Source: Deltaproteobacteria bacterium
GTDB taxonomy: Bacteria > Desulfobacterota > DSM-4660 > Desulfatiglandales > Desulfatiglandaceae
Assembly (NCBI GenBank): GCA_019314425.1
Contig: JAFCZI010000127.1
Coordinates: forward strand, 1-7,010
Length of the DNA stretch: 7,010 nucleotides
Direction: 5' to 3'
This document shows, piece after piece, positions 5,599-7,010 of this stretch. A program made the position numbers and the translations under genes. The notes below the pieces were generated by a model. That model saw only the letters and a list, made by a program, of their open reading frames with translations, had not been told where the DNA came from and did no database searches. Every line of letters starts with the position of its first letter. The stretch's first letter is position 1.

Positions 5599-6630
5599 TT
5601 ATTCGTATTTCCGATCCGTTTTGAGAATGGACGGCACATCAAAACAATTCTGGATGGCTTTGATGGTCCGCGGCAGTTGTGATGAGGGGACGACTCCGGT
5701 AATGGAAGCGATGGTGCAGCTCAGTCCCATGAGATTAACGCCGGCGGTTTCGAGGGCATTGAGCAGGTCCCTGACGATACCGTATCGATCTCCAAAGTGG
5801 GGGCCGTTCATGGAAAATGTTCCCACAGGGTCATGGGCGTCGATCTGTAACGGGTCAAGGATATGGGCAATGTTTTCTTTGTTGGAGCCCGCTTTTGTCA
5901 AGGGCAGGCAGAGATGCATGGCATCTGTGTTTCCCCGGGGTCGGCTTGCGACCAGGAAGGTGAGATCAAGCCCATGCCGGGAAACGCCTTTAAAAGCAGC
6001 ACCCAGGGCTCTCATGTTTGAGGGTGCCAGCGTGATGTGCAACAGTTCCTGATGGTCCTGGTATTCCAGGCCGTAAACTTTCGGGTGTTTTTCCTGGTAG
6101 CTTGCGACCACTTCCTTGAAAAGCTTTTCCTTGCCTTTCTGGGCCAGTTTCCAGTCTGCCGGTGTTCGATAAGCGCCAAAAGCGAACGGGCCGAAAAGGG
6201 CGCTGCTGGCTTGTAACAGCAGCGGTTCTTCCAGAACTACTGAGATGGCTGAAGGGGAATGGGCAATGGCTTTTGGATGGATGCCCTCACGGACAAAGGC
6301 TTCAAAGACGGCCCCGGTGATGGCGGGCTTTTTCCGGTGGGGGAATATGGAAAGGATGGCCGCGTTCGACTGTTGATCGGGTCTCCCGTTGAGGGTTTCC
6401 GACAAAAGCCTGTGGGCTGCCCGCGCGTCTTTGAAGTCAACCACTATGTTGACCTGCCATCTCCCCGAGTTTTCCATAACACAGGTGACATAGGGAAGAT
6501 TAATTTTGCGTTCCGCCAGAATACGGAACAACGACACAGGCAGGCACCTGTCAGACCCAAAAGGAGCCGGCGAGAGGAACACCGCCTCCTTTAATACTTT
6601 GAAGCCACCCAGCTTTTCCGGATCAGACAT
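5599..6630 (-). CDS. Multi-ACT-domain protein without a catalytic domain
   Basis: The 343-residue product appears to consist of about four ACT-like units and nothing else. The last unit (about 270-335, with SMNGPHFGDRYGIVRDLL, ETAGVNLMGLSCTIASITGVV and a closing AIQNCF helix) closely resembles the regulatory ACT domains of aspartate kinase. An N-terminal unit (about 16-75) carries SLFRILAERKINL, a second (about 88-160) HSPSAISVVLEE, and a third (about 195-260) is more diverged. The amino-acid kinase fold is absent, so it is probably a ligand-sensing or regulatory protein, perhaps binding an amino acid; this is inference. The ATG at 6630 lacks a strong Shine-Dalgarno sequence. No aspartate-pathway gene is visible beside it. 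It lies downstream of a response regulator on the same strand, separated by a palindromic repeat. Confidence 0.75.
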   Translation of the reverse strand: MSDPEKLGGFKVLKEAVFLSPAPFGSDRCLPVSLFRILAERKINLPYVTCVMENSGRWQVNIVVDFKDARAAHRLLSETLNGRPDQQSNAAILSIFPHRKKPAITGAVFEAFVREGIHPKAIAHSPSAISVVLEEPLLLQASSALFGPFAFGAYRTPADWKLAQKGKEKLFKEVVASYQEKHPKVYGLEYQDHQELLHITLAPSNMRALGAAFKGVSRHGLDLTFLVASRPRGNTDAMHLCLPLTKAGSNKENIAHILDPLQIDAHDPVGTFSMNGPHFGDRYGIVRDLLNALETAGVNLMGLSCTIASITGVVPSSQLPRTIKAIQNCFDVPSILKTDRKYE

Positions 6631-6662
6631 GAAAGTTCATAGAAAGGTTCAGAAGTTCGGGG

Positions 6663-6690
6663 GTAGAGACAAGGCATGCCTTGTCTCTAC
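6663..6690. repeat. Perfect 28-bp palindrome (REP-like)
   Basis: The half-site GTAGAGACAAGGCA is followed directly by its exact reverse complement. It sits between the response regulator and the ACT-repeat gene. Palindromes of the GTAGAGAC...GTCTCTAC type recur as dispersed intergenic repeats in many environmental bacteria. Next to it is a tandem pair of CCCGGAA heptamers (6700-6713). No T-run follows on either strand, so it is unlikely to be an ordinary terminator. Confidence 0.75.
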
Positions 6691-6720
6691 ATCTTCCACC
6701 CCGGAACCCGGAACGATTTT

Positions 6721-7010
6721 TTAGAGCAGATTGCTGACGACTCCCCACAACCCTTCCGTATCAATGGGCTTGGCGATATAGTCATCCGCTTCAGTGGACA
6801 TGCCGTCGGCATGGGTGTAGGTGGTGGTCGGAACCGCTTCTCCCACGGCGGTCAGGAGGACCACCGGGATATTTGATATTTCCGGGTTTGCCTTCATCTC
6901 GGCACAAAGCACATATCCGTCTTTCCGGGGCATCATCACGTCGAGCACAACCAGGTCCGGACGTCTTTCTTTTATGGACTCTTCCCCTTCCACGCCGTCA
7001 TAGGCTCTTC
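6721..7010 (-). CDS. Response regulator receiver domain (5' end outside window)
   Basis: The frame is open to the window edge (reading RAYDGVEGEE at its start), so the N-terminal acidic pocket is missing. What remains is the C-terminal two thirds of a CheY-like receiver: the phospho-acceptor Asp in VVLDVMMPRKDGY, the conserved Thr in VVLLTAVG, and the Lys in IAKPID. The loop before IAKPID is long (about 20 residues: VPTTTYTHADGMSTEADDY). The protein ends soon after the receiver at a TAA (6723-6721), so no DNA-binding or enzymatic output domain follows; any extra domain would have to be N-terminal. It is probably a single-domain regulator acting through protein contacts, with the cognate kinase not in view. 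Confidence 0.85.
   Translation of the reverse strand, partial: RAYDGVEGEESIKERRPDLVVLDVMMPRKDGYVLCAEMKANPEISNIPVVLLTAVGEAVPTTTYTHADGMSTEADDYIAKPIDTEGLWGVVSNLL

Noticed and set aside
1..7010. CRISPR arrays, tRNA or rRNA genes, transposase genes
   Set aside because: No regular spacer-repeat series, cloverleaf or transposase-like frame was seen on either strand.

Overview
The window looks like chromosomal DNA of an anaerobic deltaproteobacterium (Desulfobacterota, plausibly a sulfate reducer of the Desulfobacterales type). This is inferred from the membrane-anchored RnfB domain fused to a GltD-type flavoprotein, an MGMT gene that appears to encode selenocysteine, and abundant intergenic palindromes. 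No species can be named from the sequence alone.

Layout. Positions 1-241 (+) hold the 3' end of an unrecognised gene, followed by a complete stand-alone FabD-type malonyl-CoA:ACP transacylase at 302-1243 (+). Everything else is on the minus strand. Read in the direction of transcription, from high to low coordinates, it is: a response-regulator receiver domain cut by the window edge (6721-7010); a protein built only of ACT-like repeats (5599-6630); an intergenic stretch of about 480 bp rich in inverted repeats, with a candidate promoter (5349-5378); an RnfB-GltD fusion (3012-5117) followed by an intrinsic terminator; a short palindrome-rich gap; a TIGR01212/YhcC-type radical SAM protein (1798-2727); and, overlapping its stop codon by an ATGA junction, an Ogt/MGMT-type DNA repair methyltransferase that converges on fabD.

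The main discovery is in the MGMT gene. The codon for the catalytic cysteine of the invariant PCHRV motif is TGA (minus strand 1402-1400). The reading frame stays open on both sides and encodes the complete conserved family core. Directly downstream of the TGA is a 7-bp GC-rich hairpin with a GGG loop, 18 nt after the TGA, which fits the usual geometry of a bacterial SECIS element. The simplest reading is a natural selenoprotein MGMT, a suicide DNA-repair enzyme using selenocysteine as its single-use nucleophile. A nonsense mutation or sequencing error is the alternative. The 3' end of this gene is also odd: an 8-base C run (1271-1278) keeps the frame open antisense into fabD, whereas a one-base change in the run would stop the frame just before fabD.

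The RnfB-GltD fusion suggests membrane-linked electron transfer between iron-sulfur carriers and NAD(P)H. No other rnf genes are in the window. The radical SAM and MGMT genes are probably translationally coupled, but I see no shared pathway uniting all the genes here.
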